From Planctomycetia bacterium (GTDB lineage: Bacteria; Planctomycetota; GCA-002687715): 64,000 nt of DNA. Shown one piece after another: positions 9,203-18,118 of this stretch. Location of the stretch: NCBI GenBank assembly GCA_005790545.1, contig SXUL01000088.1:62001-126000 (forward strand). The letters are read 5' to 3'. The position numbers were made by a program, and so were the translations under genes. The notes under the pieces were generated by a model, which saw nothing but the letters and a program-made list of their open reading frames with translations, was not told where the DNA came from and made no database searches. Position 1 is the first letter of the stretch. Each line of letters starts with the position of its first letter.

Positions 9203-9835
9203 ATGACCGATCTTCCGCGCCTCAATGCTCTCGCACCGGACTTCACCGCCACCAGCACGCACGGGCTCGTCAAGCTCGCGGACTGGAAGGGACGTTGGCT
9301 GGTGCTCTTCAGCCATCCCGCGGACTTCACGCCTGTGTGCAGCACGGAAATGGCGGGTTTTGCCCGCAACCATGAGGAGTTCACGCGCCGCAATGCGGAC
9401 CTGCTCGGTCTTTCGGTGGATTCGGTGTTCGCGCACATCGCCTGGATACGCAATATCGAAGAGAAGCTGGGCGTGGCCATTCCGTTTCCAATCATTGCGG
9501 ATCTCGACATGAAGGTGGCGCACGCCTTCGGCATGCTCCATCCCGAAAGCAGCGAGACCATGACGGTGCGCACGGTGTTCATCATCGATCCAGCACAGCG
9601 CATCCGCGCCATGCTGCACTACCCCATGTCCACAGGGCGCAGTGTGCCGGAGATCATCCGCATTCTTGACAGCCTGCAAACCGTGGACGCGGAAGCGTGT
9701 GCCACGCCGGAAGGCTGGAAGCCCGGTGAACCCGTCATCGTGCCGCCACCGAAAACGGTGAGCGAAGCAGCGGAACGTCTCGCGCGGAAGGATGTGCAGA
9801 GCCTCGACTGGTATCTCGGTTGGCGGAAACCATGA
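9203..9835 (+). CDS. 1-Cys (Prx6-type) peroxiredoxin
   Basis: 210 aa, cytosolic. The peroxidatic Cys46 is in FTPVCSTE, the PxxxT/SxxC motif of peroxiredoxins that reduce H2O2 and alkyl hydroperoxides. The long C-terminal domain with TPEGWKPGEPVIVPPP is diagnostic for the Prx6 subgroup. No resolving Cys is evident in the usual place (a Cys in the C-terminal half, EACATPEGW, is present). It is co-directional with the rhodanese upstream and convergent with the M28 gene. Confidence 0.95.
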   Translation: MTDLPRLNALAPDFTATSTHGLVKLADWKGRWLVLFSHPADFTPVCSTEMAGFARNHEEFTRRNADLLGLSVDSVFAHIAWIRNIEEKLGVAIPFPIIADLDMKVAHAFGMLHPESSETMTVRTVFIIDPAQRIRAMLHYPMSTGRSVPEIIRILDSLQTVDAEACATPEGWKPGEPVIVPPPKTVSEAAERLARKDVQSLDWYLGWRKP

Positions 9836-9846
9836 GACAGTGCGCA

Positions 9847-9865
9847 CGCGCTTCGATCAAGCGCG
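9847..9865. terminator. Hairpin between convergent genes
   Basis: A perfect 7-bp inverted repeat CGCGCTT / AAGCGCG with a 5-nt loop lies in the 63-bp gap between the convergent peroxiredoxin and M28 genes. No T-run follows on either strand, so it would at best be a weak or factor-assisted terminator. Confidence 0.35.
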
Positions 9866-9898
9866 CATCGTTCACGCGCACGCTGCAGCCCGACGGAC

Positions 9899-11230
9899 TC
9901 AGCGACGCGCGGCCGCTTCGGCCCAGTTGGTTCCGGGCTTGAAGGCGGGCGCCACGGCATCGTTCGCCATGGCTTCCACGGCCGCAGCGATGCCCCGCAC
10001 CACACGCGCCATGTTCTCGTAGTCGAGTGTGGAGGCTTCATCGCCCGGCTGGTGGTACTGCTTGTGCAAGGAACCGGCGCTGATGCTGTGCGCCACGACA
10101 CCCTTCTCCGCGAAAGGAAAATTATCGGAACCGCCGAAGAGCATCTTCGACAAGCGCGGATGTTCGTAGCAACGGATGCCCTGCGTTGCAGACACCGCCG
10201 CGACGCGGGCGCCGAAATCGGAGAGCGTCCAGCCGGTCACCCACGCGCAGTCCTTGCCGATGTCATCCGGCCGTCCAACCATCTCAAGATTGAACATGGC
10301 ATCCATGTTCTTGAGTGGCCAGGGCGGATGTTCGACGAAGCGCCGTGAGCCGAGGAATCCGGATTCCTCGCCATAGAAATGGACGAAGAGCACGCTTCTC
10401 TTGAGCGGGCGGTCCTTCAGTGCGAACGCGACGGCCAGCGCCGCCGAGGTCCCGCTGGCGTCGTCATCCGCGCCGTTCCGGATGCGGTCGCCGTCGACCG
10501 GCGGTCCAGTGCCGATGTGGTCGTAATGTGCGGTGACAAGAAGTGCCGAGTCTTTCAGGACGGGATCGCTGCCGGGAAGGAAACTCCCGACGTTGCTGGC
10601 AAAGCGCTCCTTGCCCTCAGGAATCGTGAGCTCCATGTGCGTGCCGGCCGTGCATTGCGCGGCTTCCTCGGGCGTGAGGCGCAGAAGTGGCATGCGCAGA
10701 CGCGGCAACTCCGCCGGCGGTTCGGTGACGAGAATGGCGGCCGGGCGTCGCCGCGCGAGCCTTGCGAGAGCATCCCGTGTGATGGGCCCTGCATGGAGCA
10801 GCACGCTTGCCGTGGATCCCTCGCTGCTCGCGTTATCCGGTGCCTCGGCGGGCAGCACCGCGAGTTGCTTCAGTTGCAGTGGCTGGGATGCCGTATTGAG
10901 AAAACGCTCTGCGCCCAGAGCGAGCACGCCGCCTGCATGGGTGAGCCGCGCCGAGGCGGCGCTGGTGTCCGGACGCATGGGGCCTTCGAGCCGTGCGTTG
11001 CCGAACAATGGCTTCAATCCCAGTTTTTCGTGGCGCTCCGCGAGAAAGGCTGCCGCCTTGTCGAGGCCAGGAGAGGGCGTGGCTCGGCCTTCAAGTTCGT
11101 CGCTCGCGAGGAAATGCACATCGGCCTTCAACGCCTCGGCAGTGATGCGCTGGAGGTGAGCCGCGGGCGCGACCACATCCTGCGCGGGGATGATGGCGGC
11201 CAGCACGAACGCAAAGAGGACGGTTTTCAT
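9899..11230 (-). CDS. Secreted M28-family zinc aminopeptidase
   Basis: 443 aa with a signal peptide ending Pro-Ala before Gln17. The M28 di-zinc site is visible in order: VTAHYDHIG (His), NGADDDASGTS (bridging Asp), FYGEESGFLG (catalytic Glu and Glu ligand), NLEMVGR (Glu at the position often held by Asp) and the late His in YHQPGDE. The region near residues 90-190 resembles a protease-associated (PA) insert. It probably releases N-terminal amino acids from peptides outside the cytoplasm. Its ATG overlaps the stop of the upstream methyltransferase (ATGA), so it belongs to the TGT-methyltransferase transcript. Confidence 0.9.
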   Translation of the reverse strand: MKTVLFAFVLAAIIPAQDVVAPAAHLQRITAEALKADVHFLASDELEGRATPSPGLDKAAAFLAERHEKLGLKPLFGNARLEGPMRPDTSAASARLTHAGGVLALGAERFLNTASQPLQLKQLAVLPAEAPDNASSEGSTASVLLHAGPITRDALARLARRRPAAILVTEPPAELPRLRMPLLRLTPEEAAQCTAGTHMELTIPEGKERFASNVGSFLPGSDPVLKDSALLVTAHYDHIGTGPPVDGDRIRNGADDDASGTSAALAVAFALKDRPLKRSVLFVHFYGEESGFLGSRRFVEHPPWPLKNMDAMFNLEMVGRPDDIGKDCAWVTGWTLSDFGARVAAVSATQGIRCYEHPRLSKMLFGGSDNFPFAEKGVVAHSISAGSLHKQYHQPGDEASTLDYENMARVVRGIAAAVEAMANDAVAPAFKPGTNWAEAAARR

Positions 11231-12081
11231 TGGAGGTGCACCCGGAGGGCCACACCAGATGGCAGGACCCCGCCGGATCGTACGGGAACCGTCACCTCGC
11301 TGGCCTCAAGGCGTGCTTTCTCGCCGAAGATGGCTGTTCCGAGACGGAGCAGCACGAGGGGAGTGAAACCTGCCGTGTGACAGGAGAAGAAGACGGAGGC
11401 TCCGTCAGCGAGCACTGCGCGCACGGATTCGAGCAGCGGCACCACGGTGTTCTCGAGCTCGAAGATCTCGCCCTTCGGTCCGCGCCCGAAACTGGGCGGG
11501 TCGAGAATCACGATGTCGTGGCGTTGCTCGCGGCGCTTCTCACGCGCGAGAAACGCGGTGCAGTCATCCTCGATCCAGCGGATCGGACGATCCTCAAGTG
11601 CGTTCAGTGCTGCGTTGGCCCTGGCCCAAGCGACGGCTCCGCTGGAGGCGTCCACATGAACCACGCTGGCTCCGGCGGCGGCCGCCGCGAGGCTTGCGCC
11701 GCCCGTGTAGGCGAAGAGATTGAGGACCGAGACCTTCCGGCCTGGTGCGCCGCGGTGCGTGACGCCCTCGCGCACCGCATCCCATGCGGCCGCGTGCTCC
11801 GGGAAGAGGCCGAGGTGTCCGAAGGGTGTGGGTTTGAGTCCGAAGAGCAGACCACCATGCCGAGCGACGAGAGGCTCCGGAGGCTGTGAGCGGAACTCCC
11901 AGTGCCCGCCACCGCGCTCGCTGCGCACATGCACGCATTGGGCGCGTTGCCATTCGCTCGCGGGAGCCATGCGAGGCCAGAAAGCCTGCGCAGCCTGCCG
12001 GTCGAAGCGCCATGAGCCGACCTCTTCGAGGCGGCGCCCGTCGCCGCAATCGAGAAGCTGGTATGGCTGGGATTCAGTCAC
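11227..12081 (-). CDS. Class I SAM-dependent methyltransferase, RlmI/RlmK-like
   Basis: 284 aa from a GTG at 12081 that overlaps the 3' end of tgt; AGAAGG lies 9 nt upstream. The catalytic core is typical of 23S rRNA cytosine methyltransferases of the RlmI group: LNLFAYTGGASLAAA (SAM motif I), VHVDASSGAV (motif II) and DIVILDPPSFGRG (motif IV, DPPxF). The PUA domain of RlmI is absent, leaving a shorter N-terminus, so the RNA target may differ. It is placed between tgt and the M28 peptidase with overlapping starts and stops. Confidence 0.85.
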   Translation of the reverse strand: MTESQPYQLLDCGDGRRLEEVGSWRFDRQAAQAFWPRMAPASEWQRAQCVHVRSERGGGHWEFRSQPPEPLVARHGGLLFGLKPTPFGHLGLFPEHAAAWDAVREGVTHRGAPGRKVSVLNLFAYTGGASLAAAAAGASVVHVDASSGAVAWARANAALNALEDRPIRWIEDDCTAFLAREKRREQRHDIVILDPPSFGRGPKGEIFELENTVVPLLESVRAVLADGASVFFSCHTAGFTPLVLLRLGTAIFGEKARLEASEVTVPVRSGGVLPSGVALRVHLQ

Positions 12082-13228
12082 TGCGGCCAGCCTTCTTGTG
12101 CTTGCGTGCAAGATGTTTTGCGAGCCACGTTTCGCTCCAGGCCTTGAAGCGCTTCATCTCGATGCTCTCGCGGATCTCGCGCATGAGGTCCTGGTAGAAG
12201 TGCAGATTGTGGATGGTGGCGAGCGTCTCGAACAGAGGCTCTTGCGCATAGTGGAGATGCCTGAGCACCTGACGCGAGAAGTGCTTGCACGTGTAGCACT
12301 GACAAGACGTGTCGGGCGGATAGGAGTCCTTGCGGAACACCTTGTCACCGATGCGCAGCCGGCCGGTGCGCACGAAGAGGGTGCCGCTGCGTGCATAGCG
12401 TGTGGGGATGACGCAGTCGAACATGTCCATGCCGAGGCGCACCGCTTCGATAATGTCTTCTGGGTGGCCGACGCCCATGAGGTAGCGGGGGAGGTTCACC
12501 GGCAGCAAGGGCGCGGCCCAACCTGTGACGCGGCTCATCAACTCGAAGCCTTCGCCCACACTCACACCGCCGATGGCGAAGCCGTCGAAAGGAACCGCGG
12601 TGATTTCGCGCGCTGAACGTTCGCGGAGATCGCGGTAGACGCCACCCTGCACGATGCCGAAGAGAAATTGGTGCTCCGCGAGAGGTACTGCGCGGCAGCG
12701 TTTCGCCCAGCGCGTGGTGCGTTCCAGCGAGCGCGCGACGTATTCATGTTCCGATGGGTAAGGCACGCACTCATCGAAGGCCATCACGATGTCAGCACCA
12801 AGGTCGCGCTGGATCTCCATGCTCGATTCGGGGCTGAGCACGAGACTCGCGGAATCCTTGCCGTAGCGGAACGTGACCCCGCTCTCCTCGATCACCTTGT
12901 CCGGCAGAGAAAAGACCTGGAACCCGCCGGAGTCCGTGAGGATGGTCTTTGGCCAGGCCATGAGCTTGTGCAAACCGCCCACGCGCCGTGTGAGTTCGCG
13001 GCGGTCTTCGAGCGACATGTGGAAGGTGTTTGCGAGCACCACTTCGGCGCCAGTTTCCAGCACCTGATGCGGCGTCACGGCTTTCACCGAGCCCTGCGTT
13101 CCGACCGGCATGAAGGCCGGGCACTCGACCGTGCCGTGGTGTGTGCGGAAGGAACTCCGCCTTGCACCGGAGGGGTCCGTGGCCAGCAGTTTGAATCCGA
13201 TATCCTTCGCGGGCATGACGCGCGTCAT
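12074..13228 (-). CDS. tgt: tRNA-guanine(34) transglycosylase
   Basis: 384 aa, full length. TGT exchanges guanine-34 of Asp, Asn, His and Tyr tRNAs for preQ1 on the route to queuosine. Evidence: HGTVECPAFMPVGTQG near the N-terminus, ILTDSGGFQVFSL, AFDECVPYP, the GIVQGG base-recognition loop, and DCVIPTRYARSG containing the nucleophile Asp. The zinc site is CxCxxC (CQCYTCKHFSRQ) followed by LHNxxFY-type HNLHFYQ. Its start overlaps the PBP4 gene stop by 3 nt; ATG 13216 is an alternative start. GluQ-RS at 30384, which modifies Q34 of tRNA-Asp, fits the same pathway. Confidence 0.97.
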   Translation of the reverse strand: MTRVMPAKDIGFKLLATDPSGARRSSFRTHHGTVECPAFMPVGTQGSVKAVTPHQVLETGAEVVLANTFHMSLEDRRELTRRVGGLHKLMAWPKTILTDSGGFQVFSLPDKVIEESGVTFRYGKDSASLVLSPESSMEIQRDLGADIVMAFDECVPYPSEHEYVARSLERTTRWAKRCRAVPLAEHQFLFGIVQGGVYRDLRERSAREITAVPFDGFAIGGVSVGEGFELMSRVTGWAAPLLPVNLPRYLMGVGHPEDIIEAVRLGMDMFDCVIPTRYARSGTLFVRTGRLRIGDKVFRKDSYPPDTSCQCYTCKHFSRQVLRHLHYAQEPLFETLATIHNLHFYQDLMREIRESIEMKRFKAWSETWLAKHLARKHKKAGRSD

Positions 13229-14550
13229 AGCCTTTGCGATGCCATGTGCAAAGTTGCAATGCCACTTGGAGCGCTCACGAGCCCCGTCAGGAACGTATCC
13301 ATGATGGAGCGGAGTTCTGCCGCGGGTGCGACGGCAGCCTGCACGCTCATGGCAAACACGAGTTCGCGGCCGGTGGCGTCCTGCATGTATCCGGCGAGCA
13401 CGGCGAGACCTTCCAGCGTGCCTGTCTTCGCAATGATGCGGCCTTCCGCAGCACTGCCTTTGTAGCGTTTCGAGAGCGTGCCTGTGCGTCCAGACACGGG
13501 AAGAAAACTCCGGAGACGGCCGGGATGTCGCAGCTCCTCGGTGCGGAGCAGCGTGGTGAGGGTGCGCGCCGTGGTGAGGTTGTAGCGGGACACGCCGCTG
13601 CCGTCGGCGAAGCGGAGTTTCGCGGCGTCAACACCACGGAACTCCAGCATGTTGCGGACGGATGCCAGCCCGGCTGCGGCACTCTGATCGGCGCCGCCAG
13701 CAAGCCGGAGCAGGCATTCCGCGACGAGGTTGTCGCTGTCGAGCAATGCCGCGCGCAGCGACTCCGCGAGCGGGCGTTGGAAGCGCGCAAGGACACGCGC
13801 GGGCGCGGTGCCCGACATATTCCGAGCCTTCGCCGATACTTCCACCACATGGCCATGTTGGCGGAATGCCGCGGCCACGAGTTCGAGCAGGTCCAGAGGC
13901 TGATCAGCGCGTGTGCTGCCATGCAGCCGGAGGGGAAGCACGCGCAATTCCTCGAGGCCGTCGTCCCACATCCAGCCTTCTCCGAGATCGGGGCCCGCAA
14001 AGGGACCCTGCGCAGCGGAGAGCGTGATGTTGCCAAGGGGCAGGGCCGCCGCCGCCGCGCTCGCGAGACTCCTCACGGCGTCCGCGTCGAGGAGCGCGTC
14101 GCCAGCGCCGCTGACCACGACGTTGGCAGGCACTCCGTCTGCGGCAGGCATGAGCACGATGCTCGTGACGAGCTGCGTCTCCAGAGGCCTTGCAGCGAGA
14201 ACAGCCGAGGCCGTCATGAGCTTCTGCGTGGAGGCCGGAATCAGCAATGCGTCCGGGCGGCATTCGAGGAGCGTGCCACCCGTCACGAGGTCCACCACAT
14301 GCAGATGGACTTCCGCGCCGCGTTGCAGAGCGGCAAGTGTGGCGGTCATGAGAAGCGTCTCCTCGGCGGTCTTGCTGACGCAGGAGGACACACTCGCAGC
14401 AGCGAGCGCACAAAGTACCGCCGCGGCGATGCGCTGGCAGCGGTGTTGCCAGCGCGCGCCGGGTGAGGGCTCAGAAGGTGATGCGGACCGCGGGTGTGGC
14501 GCCGATGAAGCTGTTGCCTGCTCCGAGCGCGACAGCGAGCCCGTCGGCAC
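13225..14550 (-). CDS. dacB: PBP4-type D-alanyl-D-alanine carboxypeptidase (S13), start uncertain
   Basis: The body is clearly peptidase family S13: SxxK as ASTQKLM, SxN as DSDN and KTG as AKTGT, in the right order. It would trim or hydrolyse peptidoglycan cross-links in the periplasm. Upstream of the domain there is a hydrophobic stretch (AAAVLCALAAASVSSC) with a lipobox-like end, suggesting a lipoprotein. No ATG, GTG or TTG exists in frame between the preceding stop at 14471 and that signal. The nearest usable codon is GTG 14550, inside the S8 gene with no SD. GTG 14391 and ATG 14349 would lose the signal sequence. A non-standard start or a sequence error is possible. Confidence 0.8.
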   Translation of the reverse strand: MPTGSLSRSEQATASSAPHPRSASPSEPSPGARWQHRCQRIAAAVLCALAAASVSSCVSKTAEETLLMTATLAALQRGAEVHLHVVDLVTGGTLLECRPDALLIPASTQKLMTASAVLAARPLETQLVTSIVLMPAADGVPANVVVSGAGDALLDADAVRSLASAAAAALPLGNITLSAAQGPFAGPDLGEGWMWDDGLEELRVLPLRLHGSTRADQPLDLLELVAAAFRQHGHVVEVSAKARNMSGTAPARVLARFQRPLAESLRAALLDSDNLVAECLLRLAGGADQSAAAGLASVRNMLEFRGVDAAKLRFADGSGVSRYNLTTARTLTTLLRTEELRHPGRLRSFLPVSGRTGTLSKRYKGSAAEGRIIAKTGTLEGLAVLAGYMQDATGRELVFAMSVQAAVAPAAELRSIMDTFLTGLVSAPSGIATLHMASQRL

Positions 14551-17023
14551 TGAAACCGGCCGGGAAGGACACGCTCCCCGCGGGGAGGTCGATATCCACC
14601 GCGGGGTAGACGCCCGCCACGGGCCACTCCCAGTGGATGAGCGAGCCTGCGGCGAGCGGTTGTTGCAGGCAACTGATGGTGAGGAGGTCCGCATTGAGTC
14701 CGAGGAGCATACCGGTGCCCACCGGAGTGGTTGTGTTGAAGCTGAAGAGGGTGAAGCCCTCGGTCGTGCCTGCGGGAATGCTGTTGATGCCGAAGTGGAG
14801 TGAGCCCGCTCCGCTGGGTGCGGTGAGTTCAAGCCCGAACGGTGGGGGCGGCGGTGGACCTGCCGTACCACCGCGAATGACAAGCCCGAAGGCGCTGTCG
14901 AGAGCAGGCGTTGCCGGATGTCCGTCCTGATTGATCTGTGCCGCGGTGACTTGGACAGTCCAGTTGCCGGCAGCCGGGTTCGCGAGAATCACATTCTCCA
15001 CGGTGTCCACGCTGTTGGCGGCACCGCCGCTGGTCGAGTAATTCCCCGCAGCCAGGCCGTTGTTACCCCAGTAGATGGTGCCATCCGGAGCGGTCACCTT
15101 GAGATCGAGATTGTTGATGCGGTGTTGCGTGGCGGACACTGTTCCGGGCGGATCGCGCCAGACCAGCGTCGCCTGGAAGTGCGGCTGACCCGCTGCCACG
15201 TTCACGGTCCAACTCGCCGCGGCGAGGTTGGTCAGCAGCGTCGATTCGTTCACGATCACGACCTTGGTGCGGTCGTTGTAGAGCGTGGCGAGGTCGGGAT
15301 GACCCCAGCCCTGCTTGTAGCGGGAGATGTTGGCCGTGGTGCCGCTGAAGGTCCATTGCGTGGCGGTATTGATGAGCAGTGCTTTCGCCGTGGCCGCGTG
15401 CGGCCGCGATGCGAACACGGACGAGCTGGTTGGATTTCCGAAGATGCCCTGATGCCACATCTGGTGCAGGATGCCCATGCAGCCAGCAACGATCGGTGTC
15501 GCGCCGGACGTGCCTCCGAAGGACGAGTAGTAGTCGCCTGCCGCATAGCCTGCTGCACCGACCTCGTCCGCGGTGTAGATCGCGTCATAGAAGCTGGCGA
15601 GATCCGGCTTCAGGCGTCCATCTGCCGCGGGGCCAATGCTGGCTCCGGCCCAGTTGTCATCAGTCTTGGTGAGCGTCCCGAGGTGATTGATGCCACCCAC
15701 GGAGACGATGTTCTTTGCCCATGCTTCAGGGCGCGAGCTTTGCGTTCCGGCGTTGCTCTGCGATTGCATGACCACGATGTCGAGGTCGAAGAGCAGGGTG
15801 TCCATGCTCTGACTCGTGGCGTTGTAGGCCGTCGTGAGAGTGCTGCCCCAGGAATTGGTCTGGAACACACCCTGCAGGTTGTTGATGAGGTCCGCCGTGT
15901 GCGCGTAGCGCGAGCCACCCACGTACGCGGCGTAGTAACCAGCGATGCCGGTGCCATTGTGAAGGATGCCCTTGGCTTGGGCGGCGGTTCCATTGCCGAA
16001 GACTTCGCCGTAGGTGCAGGTGCCGTGGTTGCCGTTGATCAGTGCGCCGTGCGCGATGGGCGCGGGCGTGAACTCTGGATGCACCACATCCGTGCCGCCA
16101 TCGAGCACTTCAGCGCGCACGCCCGTGCCATCGAATCCGAGGGCGTCGACGGCCACCGCGCCATGGAATTGGCGCGCAATGTCCATGTCCACTCCGGGTT
16201 CGCCGCGGGGGTCGATCCACTGCACGGCATCGGAATGAGCGAGCGCGAGCAGGGTGCTCCGGTCCACGTCCGCGCCGAAGAGCCATGTTTGTGCATCGGC
16301 TTCGAGAATCGGCGCCCCGAAGCGTTGCAGGAGCTCGAGGGCCGGGCGCTGTCCTTCGCGACCGCGAACCATGGAGAGAGCATTCACACGCCAGCGCGCG
16401 GGCGCATGCTTCGCACCAGCGAGTTCCGCACGGAGGGACTCATCCAGCTTGTAGGCAGGATGAAAGGGGCCGGCCCAACGCACGCAAGGCATCAGCCTCA
16501 AGGCCGCGAGCGCTGCGGGATCACCTTCGACAACGGCTGCGTTGTGGGGAAGGTACAGGCGGCGCTCAACGCCGAGCTGGGCGAGCATCTGCAAGAGAGC
16601 ATCTGTCGTTGGTGAACGGAATTGCACCAGCAGAACGCGCGACCCCTGGGGTGCCGCGAGTTCCGCGGCCACGGCGGGCGGCGACGCGCGCAAGGGATCG
16701 AAGGCTCCGTAGCGAAGTGCGACCGTGGTCTGCAGGCTTGCAGGCGCCGTGAAGTCCTTGCCGTTGGCGGAGGTACTGCACCATTCCGTCAACGTGCCAT
16801 CCAGCAATTCCGTCCAGTTGGCGATGCAGGCGTCCGTGCCGGGTACGGCAGAGACAAGCGCGTCCAGGACCACGGCTTCCGTGATGCGCAGCGCATTGGC
16901 ACCCGCGCCTTGCGTGACCGCCACCGTCGTACCGCGTCCCGGTTCGTACCAGGTGACGAGGCGTGGGCTTTGTGCACTGACTGCGGAAAGAAGGGCGAGG
17001 AGCAGGAGTAGCGAGCGGAGCAT
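14471..17023 (-). CDS. Secreted subtilisin-like serine protease (S8) with C-terminal beta-domains
   Basis: 850 aa with a signal peptide ending Ser-Ala before Gln18 and a strong SD (GGAGG, 6 nt). An N-terminal prodomain-like region of about 270 aa precedes the catalytic domain. Catalytic residues: Asp in VLDGGTDVVHPEF (about 307), His in NGNHGTCTYG (about 330) and Ser in GGTSGATP (about 505). After the catalytic domain comes a jelly-roll region (about 590-720: LVWRDPPGT ... NNLDLKVTAPDG) similar to that of KP-43-type subtilases. A C-terminal beta-sandwich of about 110 aa then ends in VRITF, a style of tail frequent in secreted planctomycete proteins. Likely an extracellular protein degrader. 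Confidence 0.92.
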   Translation of the reverse strand: MLRSLLLLLALLSAVSAQSPRLVTWYEPGRGTTVAVTQGAGANALRITEAVVLDALVSAVPGTDACIANWTELLDGTLTEWCSTSANGKDFTAPASLQTTVALRYGAFDPLRASPPAVAAELAAPQGSRVLLVQFRSPTTDALLQMLAQLGVERRLYLPHNAAVVEGDPAALAALRLMPCVRWAGPFHPAYKLDESLRAELAGAKHAPARWRVNALSMVRGREGQRPALELLQRFGAPILEADAQTWLFGADVDRSTLLALAHSDAVQWIDPRGEPGVDMDIARQFHGAVAVDALGFDGTGVRAEVLDGGTDVVHPEFTPAPIAHGALINGNHGTCTYGEVFGNGTAAQAKGILHNGTGIAGYYAAYVGGSRYAHTADLINNLQGVFQTNSWGSTLTTAYNATSQSMDTLLFDLDIVVMQSQSNAGTQSSRPEAWAKNIVSVGGINHLGTLTKTDDNWAGASIGPAADGRLKPDLASFYDAIYTADEVGAAGYAAGDYYSSFGGTSGATPIVAGCMGILHQMWHQGIFGNPTSSSVFASRPHAATAKALLINTATQWTFSGTTANISRYKQGWGHPDLATLYNDRTKVVIVNESTLLTNLAAASWTVNVAAGQPHFQATLVWRDPPGTVSATQHRINNLDLKVTAPDGTIYWGNNGLAAGNYSTSGGAANSVDTVENVILANPAAGNWTVQVTAAQINQDGHPATPALDSAFGLVIRGGTAGPPPPPPFGLELTAPSGAGSLHFGINSIPAGTTEGFTLFSFNTTTPVGTGMLLGLNADLLTISCLQQPLAAGSLIHWEWPVAGVYPAVDIDLPAGSVSFPAGFSADGLAVALGAGNSFIGATPAVRITF

Positions 17024-17108
17024 GCAGGGCCTCCGTTGAGGAATTCACTTCCATGCCGTGGTCTGGAGCTTGTGGACAACTCCAGTTCCGGCAGCATGGT
17101 TGCAAGCA

Positions 17109-18086
17109 ATGGGTGAACGCGAGTCTACAGAAGCGGGGTTCCGGAGCGAAAGAGAACTTCTGCCGGTGGTTCCTCGCAGCGCCTGGTGGAGCCTCGCTGC
17201 GGTGCAACTGGCCTTCGCCACGTTCCCGGCCACAGGCCGCATCGCCCTTGGCAGCTATTCGCCCTATGCCATGAGCTTCTGGCGGGTTACGGGCGCAGCC
17301 GTGTTTTTCTCTGCCTTCCTGCTTGTGCGCGAAGGGCGCGTGCCGCTGCCGGAGCGAGGCACACGTTGGAAGGTGCTCTGGCTCAGTCTCCTCGGCATCA
17401 GCCTGAACCAGATGCTCTTCCTGGTGGGGCTTTCCCTCAGTTCCGCGGTGCGTGGCGGACTGTTCGTGATGTTCATTCCCATCCTCACCACGGCTTGGGC
17501 GGTGCTCCGCAAGGCGGAGGCGCTGAACACACGCAAGGCCGCCGGCGTGCTGCTGGCGGCCATCGGAATCCTCGTGCTGACAGGAGTCGATCTTGTGCGG
17601 GGTCTTGGAACGGGTGACCTCTTCTTCCTTCTGAATGGAGCCTGCTACTCGATCTATCTCGTGGAGGCGCGTCCACTGCTGCGGCGGTACTCGTCATTGT
17701 ACATGGTGACGTGGGTGTTTTTGGCTGCGCTGCCGGTCATGGCCATCATTCCGCTGTGCGGCGTGAAGCTCGTGCCCGCGGAAGCCGGTGCGGCTGGACA
17801 TTCCGCCATGCTCTGGATCATCCTTGGCCCGACGATTTGGAGCTATCTCGGCAACATCATCGCGCTGAGGCACCTGCCCGCATCTGCGACAGCCATCGCG
17901 ATTTGCGCGCAGCCGCTCATCGCTGCGCTGCTGGCGGTGTTGCTGCTGGGGGAAAAGGTGCACTGGCGCGAAGGCGTGACCTTCGTGCTCGTTGTCGCAG
18001 GGATCTGGCTGGCCATGATGCCAAAGCGGCACGGCCGGACCGCTAAGAGTGTTGCCGATGCAGAAGAGCCGATGGCGCGTCGATAG
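17109..18086 (+). CDS. EamA/DMT-family transporter
   Basis: 325 aa with about ten transmembrane helices in two tandem EamA repeats. The first repeat includes SYSPYAMSFWRVTGAAVFF and LSSAVRGGLFVMFIPILTT. The second includes IWSYLGNIIALRHLPAS and AICAQPLIAALLAVLLLGEKVHWREG, the P-[LI]-x-A-x(n)-GE signature of drug/metabolite transporters. Substrate unknown. ATG 17109 was chosen because the upstream in-frame codons lie in the divergent promoter region shared with the S8 gene. Confidence 0.88.
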   Translation: MGERESTEAGFRSERELLPVVPRSAWWSLAAVQLAFATFPATGRIALGSYSPYAMSFWRVTGAAVFFSAFLLVREGRVPLPERGTRWKVLWLSLLGISLNQMLFLVGLSLSSAVRGGLFVMFIPILTTAWAVLRKAEALNTRKAAGVLLAAIGILVLTGVDLVRGLGTGDLFFLLNGACYSIYLVEARPLLRRYSSLYMVTWVFLAALPVMAIIPLCGVKLVPAEAGAAGHSAMLWIILGPTIWSYLGNIIALRHLPASATAIAICAQPLIAALLAVLLLGEKVHWREGVTFVLVVAGIWLAMMPKRHGRTAKSVADAEEPMARR

Positions 18087-18118
18087 AAGTGACAGGAGGC
18101 CCTCCGTCTCTCGCAGCC

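Noticed and set aside
9899-11230. Glutaminyl cyclase instead of M28 aminopeptidase
   Set aside because: The His ligand in AHYDH and the full di-zinc set are present, as in peptidases, whereas animal-type glutaminyl cyclases have one zinc and lack that His.
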